Source of the DNA: Istiophorus platypterus
Lineage: Eukaryota; Chordata; Actinopteri; Istiophoriformes; Istiophoridae
Assembly: GCA_016859345.1 (NCBI GenBank)
Contig: CM029120.1
Location: 1,387,501-1,451,500, forward strand
Direction: 5' to 3'
DNA: 64,000 nucleotides
Position numbers and translations under genes: made by a program
Part shown: piece by piece, positions 23,580 through 35,150 of the stretch
Layout: each line of letters begins with the position of its first letter
Numbering within the stretch: position 1 is the stretch's first letter
The notes under the pieces: generated by a model
The model's input: the letters and a program-made list of their open reading frames with translations, nothing else
Databases searched by the model: none
Told to the model about the DNA's origin: nothing

Positions 23580-23586
23580 TATAAAA
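23580..23586 (+). promoter_or_regulatory. TATA box of the extra EGLN-type first exon
   Basis: TATAAAA within GCCCTATAAAACCGG, 58 bp before the ATG at 23644. A start of transcription about 25-30 bp downstream would leave a short 5' UTR of roughly 30-35 nt. By contrast the EGLN3 exon 1 has a GC-rich TATA-less upstream region. Confidence 0.55.
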
Positions 23587-23643
23587 CCGGCTGCAGAGCA
23601 GAGCGGGGGACGAGGAAAAGCTGCACCGGGAACACGAGCCGAG

Positions 23644-24516
23644 ATGAGTCCTCAGTCCAAGGTTGTTTCTGAGAATAGCTTTCAAAATAAAACCCAGCAA
23701 CGCGGGAACAACCATGCTGACGGCGTCGGTCCAGATGAGCCGTCCTCCTGTGGGCACAGCAGGACTGATGCCGGAGGTCAGGTTGAGCCTCGGGTTGGGG
23801 CAGGAGTGAAAGTTGAGTCTTCCACTGGACTTCCTGATGAGGGTGGCGTGGGAGATGATGTTGGGGTTCCAGTCAAGGCTGAAAACGGGGTCGAGGAAAT
23901 GATCGTGGTCCAGGCTGGGGCTGCAGGTGGAACCACGTTTGGGATCGGAACCGGGATTGGCAGCGAGGATGAGGTCGGAGGCGGTTTTGGAGCCGACTAC
24001 GTGGTCAACCTCTGTATCGGAGCCGCGAACGAGGCCGGGACCGAAGCCGGGCTCAGGGGCAGACATGAAGCCGCAGCTGAAGGCGGAGGCGGATCCACAG
24101 CCGGCGGCGGGATAGACGCAACCAGGGTGCTCCGTTGCATCCGCCCCTGGAGCGTCCATCCCAGATCTAAGGACCGACGGTACTGCAGCGCCCAGCGGAT
24201 GGTCCTGCACTACATCGTCCCCTGCATGAACTCCTACGGCATGTGCGTCGTGGACGACTTTCTCGGGAGCAAGGCTGGCGACCGGATCCTGCACGAGGTC
24301 CGGGCGCTCCACCGCGCCGGGAGGATGCGGGACGGCAAGCTGGCCGGCAGAGGGTCGGGCGACGCCAGGAGCATCCGTGGCGACCAGATCGTCTGGGTGG
24401 AGGGGAAGGAGCCCGGCTGCGAGAACATCGGCTACCTGCTGTCGAGGATGGACAGGCTGATCACCTGCGCTGACGAGAGGCTGGTGAAGCACAAGATCAG
24501 GGGGAGGCACAGTAAG
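23644..24516 (+). CDS. EGLN1/EGLN2-type first exon (291 codons), extra or alternative exon of the egln3 locus
   Basis: The frame runs open from the ATG at 23644 (inside GAGATGAG, behind the TATA box) to a donor AAG|GTCAGT at 24516/24517, phase 0. Residues 1-179 are low complexity (Gly, Glu, Ala, Val) with no MYND zinc finger. Residues 186-291 resemble the N-terminal part of the HIF prolyl hydroxylase domain: LHYIVPCMNSYGMCVVDDFL, then RAGRMRDGKLAG, SIRGDQIVWVEGKEPGC and KIRGRHSK. This is closer to EGLN1/EGLN2 (YIVPCM, IRGDQI-WVEG-EPGC) than to EGLN3. Catalytic H-x-D and H/R residues are not in this exon and no matching exons 2-5 follow before EGLN3 exon 1 at 27076. Joined to EGLN3 exon 2 (35167, phase 0) it would give 411 residues, the size of EGLN1/EGLN2. 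It may be an alternative first exon or a remnant of a tandem duplicate. The antisense frame is a shadow. Confidence 0.75.
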
Positions 24517-25499
24517 GTCAGTGTCCCGCCGATTGTCAGCGGGACCCACCGACGTTAAGGACGTTTCGCTATTGAGGTGTCGAAACTCCTGCTAAAACAG
24601 CAGGAAAATGAGGGGGGCTCTCAGTCCGGGTGTAGTTTCTTTTGTTATTACTGATAAACAGGAGTGTCACGGATCTTTGTAGAAATTTACAAAAGAAAAC
24701 CTACCAACTTTCCTTCACATTGAACTGATTTCAAGGGAAGCTGTACAGGCACCAACAATCATTAAAAAAAAGTCAACTTATATAAGAGCGTCCAAATTCC
24801 AGTCACAGTAAAAGACAAAAATCAAACAGCATGAGCAAACTCCCCTTTAAAAACATGAACAAAAAAAACCCTTCAGACTGCTTCAGTTACCAAGCAAACA
24901 CACAATTATATAAACTAGAATCTTTTGCAGTGAGACACTAGTTTTCCTAAAGACTTTGTCTTTAATTCTGGTAGAGACAAGTTATTTAGATTCAGGGTCT
25001 TTAAATGAGCCTTTGGCATTTAGCTGCATTTATAACATCATGCTACTACAGAACACACAGTCTGTGACAGTTACATGAATAGATTGTCCTAGAACTTTTC
25101 CAGGCATTTGGAGGCAAGTCAAACATTTATTTGGGGGGGGGGGCATTGCTGACATTGGACTCCAGCCCTCAGTATTTATACTGAATATTTGATACCGTTC
25201 TGTGGCTTAAAGCGGATGTTAAGAGATGAATCTGAAGGACTTAAGGTGGTTTTAGGTGGTTTTAAGGCGCCACGCTAGCAGATTCTGTATTAGATCACGC
25301 CAAAGGTGACAAAAGTTAGAAACTGAACGAAACTGGAACCAAACAAAGACAGAACAAACAGGAACATGTGGTTCTACTTCTGATTTACTGCAGAAAGCTG
25401 CCATTGTCTCAAACGGAGCTGAAAATGACCTCAGCTATTGTTGTTGTTATTATTGTTGTTGTTATTAATATTGACTTCCTGCACGCTCTTATCAGCGTT

Positions 25500-25690
25500 C
25501 GGCCTTAACCCGGCGCGTGGTCAAGTTCACGTCTGCTGTTTACTTCCGCGCGAACAAGGAGGGAGGGGGCGAGCGAGCGCGAGGGCTACATGCGGCTCGC
25601 GAGGTCCTCAATGGCGGCGGGCACGCCCAGCGCGCGGGCATGTGACGGAGCGAGGGCGCGTGAGAGAGAGGAGCCACTCGAACATTAAGT
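25500..25690. promoter_or_regulatory. CpG-rich block with clustered hypoxia-response cores
   Basis: A CpG-dense stretch about 1.4 kb upstream of the EGLN3 start. RCGTG cores occur at 25515-25519 (+), 25529-25533 region (GACGTG on -), 25622-25626 (-) and 25658-25662 (+). EGLN3 is a known HIF target, so these are candidate HREs; they have not been shown to work. Confidence 0.4.
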
Positions 25691-26243
25691 TTATCGATCA
25701 TTTAAAAAAAATCTGTCATATGTTGAACTTATTGATCATCGTGATTATTGTTGTTGATGTGATTAAACTGGTCAATTAAAACCTCGCGCGGTCATTTTCC
25801 TGCTGGAGATCAAATCTAAAAGGTTTGACATAATTATGAGCACGTGATCTGATAATAACGCGGAAAGTGGGTTAGTCTGGAGCAGGGTCAGCCCCCCGTG
25901 AACATCACATCCAGCACGTCTCCCAGCCCCCCCCCCCCCCCGCCCCCAAGGGGCCCGAGTGTGGCCGGAGGTCTGCGGCTCGGCTTTCAAATTAAGAGAC
26001 CGGCTCCCGAGCCTGGCGGTGGCCAGTAATCAAATCAGTACATTTCAGTTTTTATTTCCACAGCTGCATGTCAGGACAGAGGTAACCTCAGGGCGCCTAG
26101 CGCAGAGAGCAGGTCTGGTTATTTACACTCAAACTGATTAAATTTGTAAAGTCTATTCAATTTTTAAAACAGGATTATGGCTCAAACTTCCTTTTCACCA
26201 TCAGTTAAAATGTTGAAATGATATTAATTTGATCATAGAATTG

Positions 26244-26275
<32 letters not shown>

Positions 26276-26276
26276 C
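26244..26276. repeat. (TTA)n microsatellite
   Basis: About eleven TTA units with one TCA at the end. Confidence 0.9.
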
Positions 26277-26689
26277 ATTATCCGATCCTTCATGGTTTTC
26301 CAGAACTCCAGACTGAATCGGTCCAAACCCCAAATGTCTTCAGTTTTAATTGATAAACCGTTAAAATCAGAGGATCCTCACCCCCGACAGGCCAGAGCCA
26401 GAATTCATTTATGTATTTATTTATTACTTATGTATTTTTATTTTATTCCATTTCCAAATAAATACCTAAAGTGATTAATCTGCTGTCAAAATGCCTTTTA
26501 GTCAATTCCCTGTTGACTGGTTCCTTTACCGGTCTATCGATCCAGCACTAAATTATTCTAGAGCCTTTTTAAAAATTAAATTACCCAGAGTGTTAAAAAA
26601 AATCCTCCCGGTGGATAAAGTGTCATGTTTAACGAAGATACAAGTGAGGAACATAAATACGCACAGGACGGAACAAGCTGCTGACGCCG

Positions 26690-27075
26690 CTGATGAGGCC
26701 GCGGGGTAACAGACCTGCCCGTTATTTCTGGCCGAGAAATGCCCTCATTTTGAAGGGCGAGGCGGAAGTGGCGGATCTGCAGATCTGCTGACTTGACGGC
26801 TCTTCCCAGCCTCGATAAGAGCGCGGCGGCGGCGGCGGCGCGGACCCAGACGCGCACGATCGGCCCCGGTGGCGCTCAGCGAGAACCCGGCGTCCACCGC
26901 GCCCCCACCGTTGAGCCTCAGCGGGTCCGAGTTCACCTGTCAGCCAAGAGAAGAAGGCCAAAGGAGGGACTCCGGCTCGTCCGTCGCAGTAACCCGGCTC
27001 CGACAACTTTCCCCGGAGCCGCAGCGTCTCGTCGTCCGTCCGGATTCATCCAAAATTGCCGCGGCGGCCGCGGAG
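26690..27075 (+). promoter_or_regulatory. EGLN3 CpG-island promoter and 5' UTR region
   Basis: Strongly CpG-rich, TATA-less sequence that continues into exon 1. An in-frame upstream ATG exists at 26869, but the family N-terminus begins at 27076, so the upstream part is taken as UTR. Confidence 0.6.
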
Positions 27076-30000
27076 ATGCCTTTTATCGACAGCGTGTCGG
27101 ACGCGGACCTGGAGCGCCTGGCTCTGGAGCGGGTCGTCCCGGCCCTGCTGGACTACGGCTTCTACTACGTGGACGGTCTCCTCGGGGAGCCCGCCGGGGA
27201 CCCCGTGCTGGAGCAGGTGAGGGAGATACACCGCTCAGGGGCGCTGCAGGACGGCCGCCTGGCCGGCTCCGTGCCGGGCATCCACCGGCGGAGCATCCGC
27301 GGGGACAAGATCGCCTGGGTGAGCGGCGCCGAGCGCGGCTGCGAGGCGATCAGCTTCCTGCTCAACCGGATCGATAAGCTCGTCTCCGTGTGCGCCCGGC
27401 GGCTCGGGACCAAGGCGATCCGGGAGAGGTCCAAGGTAAGGGGGGCGTCCTGGAAGTCCGGACTGAGTCTGGAGGACCGGCAGAGACTTAATATAAGTAT
27501 AAAAGTATAAAAGCTGGATCAGTTTTAATGAGAAATTTTCTCAATAATCACCAGGGATTTGACCTATAACAGTGTTAGCCACGTTCACTCAAATGTGCCT
27601 TTGGTGATGAAGAATTTTTTAAAAAATTTCTGAGGAACCTCTGATAGAGTTTGAAGTTCAGACGAAGTCCATCAGAACCACAGTTCCATCAGTTGGTTTG
27701 AGGAAATTCTGACGCTTTTGACCTAATAAACGGATCAAAGAACCCACTGGAATCAGCTGGAAACAGCTGGAAACAGCTGTTGACACAGGCCAGCGAGTGC
27801 GCAGCTTTATATGCAATCTTATAAAGTGAGAACAACCCTAAAAAGAAAAACACATCCACTAAATGCAACATGCATCTCAATTTTGATTAATCTATTAAAA
27901 TTGGTGTAACATTAAAAGTGATGCAGCACTTTTTTGTACTTTCACTTTTAATTTCCTTTTATAATGCTGAAAACCTTTACACAGAAAACAACCCAAGGAA
28001 GCTGTGAGACTTTAAGGCTTCCAGCTCTATACTGGCTCTGCAAAGTAAACTGACGTGGAAAACACACTCTGTATTTGAATGTTTCTAGCTTCTGTGTTTG
28101 TATTTCACCTGAGACTGGAAAACATGTTTTTCCTGATGTTCATTTAGCAGATTAATTAATTTCTTAGTAAGAAGGAAAACAAAGGACTGTGAGACGTCAC
28201 TGCTACTGTTGAAATGTTTCCTTTCACTAAAATGAGTCCAGATTTTTTTAAATTTGGGTGTGTGGGGGGGGGGGCTGCAGAACCTCCACGGGTGGTTTTA
28301 CCTCGGGCCAATTGGGCCTCCGCTGGGGTCGAGTCCCCAACACTGTAATAGAAGCCGGTCACACATGCCCCACGCCGTCACCCGTGTGGGTGGTGCACAG
28401 GTGCGTGGGGGAGAAAGAGGTGTCTGGCGCCCAGGGACTGTTCCCTGTCTCCTCCAACCGCCTCCATCAGCGGGTCAGCCTCTGGTTCCACTGGTTTACT
28501 GGAACCTTGGTTCAGTTTTGCAGAATCCCTTTGTCTTCCCTTTCCTTTTTTTTTTCCACCTTACAGACTTCTGCGCTGAGAGCGCTTCGTGTCTCAGAGG
28601 TTTCTGAACTGGGCCAGACTCAGGGTTGTGTTCCTGTTTTGTTCTCAGTGTTGGTCCTTGAACGGCTCATCTAATCACAGGTTCCTCCTCAGCGTGTTCT
28701 GGGGGGTCCAGACTGGTCCAAAAGTGACATGTTGTCAACAGCAGATTAAAAAAAAAAGACATTTCCACACAATGTAGATCGCAGACGACTTTTGTGTCAG
28801 AATTTGCTGATTCTCAGTTTTTTGGCTGGTGTCAAACGATGTCGACCGGCGGCTTTCTCTCTTTTGCTCGGTCCGATTCATACGGAAACATGCTGAAGTG
28901 GCCAAGGCGTCCCTAGGGGAGGGGGGAAATGGGGGGGGGTCCCCTCAGCGCTCTTCCGCTCTTGGTAATGTGTAGGCCTTTTGATAGCGGTCCAGAGACC
29001 CGGCCTGGGCCCCGAGCCAAGGTCCTCAGAAACCAGAACACACTCCAGGAAGCGGCAGGAAATTTACTGGACCTGTTCTGGTCCCAGGGGTTTTGGCGGC
29101 GGCTGCTGCTGCTGCTGTGTGTTGACTAGTCACCCAGACAGGCGTGTTGATGGCGAGCAGGCCAGGGCCTGAGTGCCGGGAGAAGTGGGATCGAGGTATT
29201 TACCGGGAACACGACTAACATCTGCTGCCTCTTCCTGGGGGAAAAAAAATGCACACTGGACACTTTTAGAACGTGAGCACAGACTGGAGAATCTAATTTC
29301 TTCAAAGCATATAAACATGTAATAAATGAATAAATGGAGGATGATGTATACACTGATAATGTATGAAAATACAGAAAAACACAGTCCTAACAATAAAAAG
29401 AAAAATATAAATCCTGTTCCTAGAAGTTGATAGATACAAGTAAAGGGTCAAAACTTCTCTGGCACTGTTCAGTCAAGCTTTGTCCTCTTGTCGAGCTGCA
29501 GGGATTCGTCAGTTAATCGATTAATCAGTTGCCAGAACCTCAAGTGGCTACCACACTCAGAGTCGAATGACTACATTAAGTCATTTTTTAAGGAAAAATG
29601 CAGAATATCTCTCAACGTAAAGTTTGAACTCTCTTCTTTATCATACACAAGTGTGAGCTGAATATTTTTTTGGGGGGGAGGTATGACAAAACAAGATGTT
29701 TAAAAATGTCACCTTAATATGTGGGACACGAAAACGTGTTTTTTTGCTTCTTCTCTGACATTTTATAGGTGAATAATTCGAACGAATAATTCATTCATCG
29801 AGAAAAATATCGGGTAGATAATCGATAACATAAATAACTGGTAGTTGCTGCCATTTTTCTCCTGATGTAAATATACATCAGCTTTAGTCAGATTTTATTC
29901 TTTTGATTATTATTCTTTTTAGTCTGTCATGTCAAACTTTACATTTGTGTCCATGGCTCGTGATAATGTCACGCTAATCTTAATTAAGATTTTTTATAGA

Positions 30001-30249
30001 TGTTGACGTATGGGCCGTCATGTTTGTGTGGTTTGTCTCTCCAACGGGACTCTGGTCGGATTAAAATCTAAAACACTCAGTCAGAGTTTCAGTTTTTAAA
30101 GGTTCCTGTTTGGTTTTTATTGTGGAAAAATTCTCCTTGATTATTTTTCGGAGAAACGAACAGTGAGATAATATGGCGGAAAAATGGAGGAGGAAAACAA
30201 ATCTGCATGGTTAGCACTCTGTGTCACACACACACACAAAACCATGGAC

Positions 30250-30285
<36 letters not shown>

Positions 30286-30415
30286 CCTCCTGTTCATGAG
30301 TGCTCATGAAGGCATGCAGATGTAGAAGTGGACATTCTCACGTACACGCTACCACTTATTCACTTGTTCAATTATTCACTCCCTCACCCTGCCGCAAGCG
30401 CTCTCGCCCGCTCAT

Positions 30416-30471
<56 letters not shown>

Positions 30472-32730
30472 ACACACTGGTGTACAGTATCCTTACTTCC
30501 CTCACATACATACACATAAACACACACATCCCCAGCATGCCTGCCCCATCTTCACGTGCAGCAGTGTACACAGAGACCTTATCACATGTGTCTATGTGTG
30601 TGTGTGTGTTATCAGATGGAACTTCTTAAGAAAACAGCTCAACCCAGTTACAACAGGAACACACGCACACACACACACACACACATCTGCAGAAGATGCA
30701 GGGGAATAAACATTACAAAGATCAGTAGGATAAGAAGCTTTTGTCTTCCCACAGATTTAGTCTGGAGAACAGTGAAAACTTTGAACAACACATCCTGCAG
30801 TTTCAGTCCCAGCATCACAATAAGTTGGTCGATTAAAAATCTTTTTTTTCCCCTTGTTTATTCATGTCAAACAATGTTGTCGTTGCTGCGACAGTCTGAA
30901 TATATAAAACCACGATGGAGGAATAAAAGGTTGGAGGTGATCGGCAAAAACAAAACCTGATCAATATCGTAAAAAGAAAACCAGTTTAACCAGGTCAGTC
31001 TTTGCTCAGGCAAACTTGTGCCTAAGGTGTCGTTCCACTGCCGGGATGAGCAGGAGGGCAAAAAATGCAGGAGGAACCTCGTGTTAAGACAGAGCTGTGC
31101 CGCCATCCCCCGTCCGAAAAAACCCGGAGAGCACTCGCTCACACTTCACCATCATGTGTGATGAAGGACGAAAAAAAGGCCTAAAATCCTCCCATTTGAG
31201 AAGCTGGAACCTGAAGCGGTTCGGCTTTTATGCTTAAAAAAAGAGCAAGAGTGACAATTCGAATATCAAAATAGTTACAAATTCATCTCCGCTGATCGAC
31301 TAATCGGTGAACTGACCAGTCTTAGTGGCTCTTTCCCGCTCGCGGTCCCTTGGTAATGATGGGGTTAGTTTCATTGTTTAATTTTAATAGAGTAAAGTTT
31401 TAAGAAGCTTTAGGACATAAAACTCTTTAGTATATAACAAGAATTAGGTTTAATTAAATAAGTAAAAAAAACAAAAACGAGTAGGTGTCTATTTAGCAGA
31501 ACTTTTTAAAAAAAAAAAAAATCTTCTATCCTCTTGTTAATCACCTCGTGACCCCTCGGATTTATCTTGGGTTGGGGTTTGAGGTTTGGGGTTGGGGTCC
31601 TGACCTCCTAGGCGGGGGCTTGCGCTGCTCCGCAGGTGGATGATGAAATCGGACCTGGTTGCCGTGGCGGGTCCGGGCGGAGCCGCAGGCAGAGCCGCCG
31701 CCTCACGCTCCACACGTAGCTCTGCCATTAAACCGCCGGCAGGCTGGAAACCAGCCAAGCGACTGCACAGAGCACAGTGGGCCCCCTCCCCCTCCCTCCC
31801 CCCTCCCTCCCTCCAGAAAGATAAGATAAAGCTGAATTCAGAGCGGCTCTCGGAGGCGTTTTGTTTTGAACCCTGTTTTTTTCCCAGCGTTTCATTTCCT
31901 CTTGGCCCGGCCCTCCTCTGTTTCACCACATATTTCCACTCCGCTGCAGTTCGGTTGTGTGGTGATGGTGTGTATGTGTTTGTATATGTGTGTGTTTGTT
32001 ATGTTGGTGTGTGTGTGTACGTGCCTAAGTGGCGGCGCGTACACACACTTCCGTGGTTTCCCTTCCTCCCACTCAGCGCGGGGGTCATTCGCCTTTCACA
32101 GCTTTGGGGGTCACCCACCTTTTCACATTAGGGGCTTAAGTGTGTATTGGACATTTCATAATAAGAGTGTCCAAAAAGAAGCATGGGGGGGGGCATTGGC
32201 ACAGCTGCAAGTGATGCGTCCGTGAGGTATTTTAAGGTGGGGGACGTTGATGTTACATTCAGGGACCCTGTTCATTTGAGGAGGGTTAAGCTACGCCGTG
32301 ACCTTCCTGCGTGAGTTAGCGTGTGTCATGTTTGTTTGTGTGTGTCGGTGTGTGTGTGCGCGTGTTTGTCAATGATTGTAAAGAGACGGGAAGCGAACAG
32401 GATGTCAGATTTTAAGAGGAATGTGTGGAGGCAAAAGGGGCTGCTTGCACACTTCTTGTTTCACAGTGAAAGCCCTACAGATGAAGGGGCGGGGTGTCGC
32501 TGGCCACCTGGCCAGCAGGTGATGCTGCTGACATTAAACGTGCACAAAAAACAGTGACTGCACTTAAATCAGATGGATGCGTGCGTCACAATAAAAGCAT
32601 CAGTGGAGGAGATGAGTCTTACAAAAAAAAAAAAAAAGGCGTCTTTTCCTTTTAAGAAATTTTAACAAGATGATTCATCCTCAGATCTGCTGATCTATGT
32701 TCTAGCATAGATACATGTCTTTTTAACCCA

Positions 32731-32761
<31 letters not shown>

Positions 32762-35074
32762 GCATTCTGTTGATGTTTTAGCTGACGCTGGTGCATTCCA
32801 GGTCTCTGTTGACGGCATTTTCCGTGGATATGAATCTATTCAATAAGCAAACTAACTCAAGATCCCTGATGTGCCCATTTATCTTAATGGCCATAAATGC
32901 AGACATGGCTATGATTAGAAATTTTTAATTAAAAACCAATCGTAATAATTTACGAACGCCGGTGTAGATTATGAGTTTTCATTTTCATGCATCTTGAGGC
33001 ATTAACCCTTGCACATGTTCATTTCAAGGTTTACTTTTATTTAAAAAAGAAACAAAAAAAGCAACGTTTCTGTAACGTTGTGATTTTTAAAGTTTAACAA
33101 CATCCGGAGAAAAAGGCTGAAATAACCCTTTAAAAGAAAAAAAAGTAGTCATATCACAAACACCTGAGACAGTTACTCTGATAATAACCAATAAAATCAA
33201 TAAATGGATGGATGAATAACATGAAGCTGTACCAGTTTATGGAGCAGTATTAACCCTCGGGGGGGGGGGCATGATTCTTGCTGACTGGGATCAGCTGTTT
33301 TTCCTGGAAGGAAGGAAATCCACAGCGAGAGACTTTGTTGACTCTGACACGGGGTCTCGTGTCTGATCCCCGTCTGCTGCTCTCATCTTATCAGGCACTT
33401 GGTGTTTGGGTCAAAAGGTCGCTGGGGGGGGGCAGTTTTTTTACACCATTTTTGTTGGTTTACTGCAATTTTTAAGTATATTTACATGTGTTAGTTACAA
33501 TTGAAAGCAGTATTCATAGCTCAGTTTTATTTAGTTTTTTCAGTCTATTGCTTTTTAGTTTAAATATCTAGTAAAATGAAAAAATTTTTTTTAAAGAAAT
33601 TGAAAATACATTTGCTCTTGATCTTGGAAACAGCCGTTGACTTTTAGCTTTTTATCGTGGAGTTGTTATGGAAACACAGGTGTTTGTCCAATGCTGGCTA
33701 AAAAGTAGGATTTAAAAAAGAAACATATGGATATTTAATATTTAAGTGACAGAATGATCATTTGACAACTGATGCTAATATATGTGTATATATATAAATG
33801 GAAATGCTTTTTTATTTTTGACTTTTTATTCCGTAAATTGTGAGAAAAACGCTTTCTGTGTCATCTCATGGTCTTCAAAGGATGAAGTTTACCGAGTAAA
33901 AACCATTAACTGTGGAAAACCCTAAGTGGCTGTTGAAAGCTCCTGAAAAGGCTAGTCAGTGGACCTTTAGTTGAAAATATTGCTTAAAATTGTCAGAAAA
34001 GTCGCACTGTTTTCCCGCAGCGTTCACGACCAATGTGAACGAAGCTTTTAATGGCAGCGGAAAACAGGAGGCTCTCAAACCCAGCGGCCAGTCATTTCCT
34101 TTGGTGGGCGGGACTACAGTCTGATTGACAGCATAGGTCCTAAACCAGATATTTTCTGAGTCTTCCCGCCATCGACCCCATTAAGGCCTCGACCGCTCTT
34201 ATCACTGCTGCAGCCACGAATGTGGCCGATCCAGTTTCCTCCGAGGACTGACCAGCTGCACGTACACCCTGCCCCCCCAACACACACATGCACACACACC
34301 ACAGACGCATGAACACACATGTGCAATTTGTCTACGTGCAACCGACTCCGTAGTCACACAACCACAAAACTCAAACACACACACACCAGATTTTCACAAG
34401 AAATATTAGCAAATGCACAGAGGAAGTTCATGTAATCACGTCTGTCAACACAGCTGAGCTTCAGCAGTCTGATGCGTAAAAATGACACTTTAAAGCTAAT
34501 CAGGCCACAGGCAGGTTATTCCCAAACCCTCATGATTTATAAACAAACCTGATTAAACAAATATTTTTATCCCAATTTACCTTTTATTTATAACATTTTC
34601 TTTTTTCTTTTGTTTTTATTTTCATTTTACAGCAGAGTTTCAGATTTTACCCTTTTTTTTCTTCTTTCTCATTTCGTCTTGCTTCCTCTTGTCCTCGTCT
34701 GATAACTTCAGGGACCCGTCGGTGGTGGCATCCCACCAAGGATGAGATTGTTGCCCGATGAATAATGATACAGGACATTGACATTTTTTGTTTTGTGGTG
34801 TTTTTTGTTTGTTTTTGTTTTTTTTCCCCTTAAAATCTGTAAAAAAATTAAGTTATTTTAAATTAGGTCTAAAGAAAAATCTATTTATGTTTTAATAAAT
34901 TCATCCATCTGCTGGGTTACTGCTTTTATTTCTTTTTCTATTAATGTCTCGTTTTCAGTCCTGTAGCGTCTCACTGAAACACTCTGAAACTAAAGATACA
35001 TACGTAAATATATGTAAACAAACTGTCTTATTGCTAGAGGTGCAGTACTGAGGCCCCCAATCAAATGAAATGTA

Positions 35075-35150
<76 letters not shown>

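Larger units (their letters stand above)
24517..26689. other. Region between the two EGLN first exons
   Basis: No copy of EGLN exons 2-5 is present. Features seen: a CpG-rich block at 25500-25690 with RCGTG cores, poly-C run at 25928-25942, and a (TTA)n tract at 26244-26276. The rest is AT-rich unique sequence. Confidence 0.7.

Noticed and set aside
23530..24549. 339-codon antisense frame opposite the EGLN-type exon
   Set aside because: Shadow of a GC-rich coding exon; the plus strand has the recognisable hydroxylase residues and splice donor.
26869..27075. Upstream in-frame extension of EGLN3 exon 1
   Set aside because: EGLN3 proteins start at the position equal to 27076; the extension is low-complexity CpG-island sequence.
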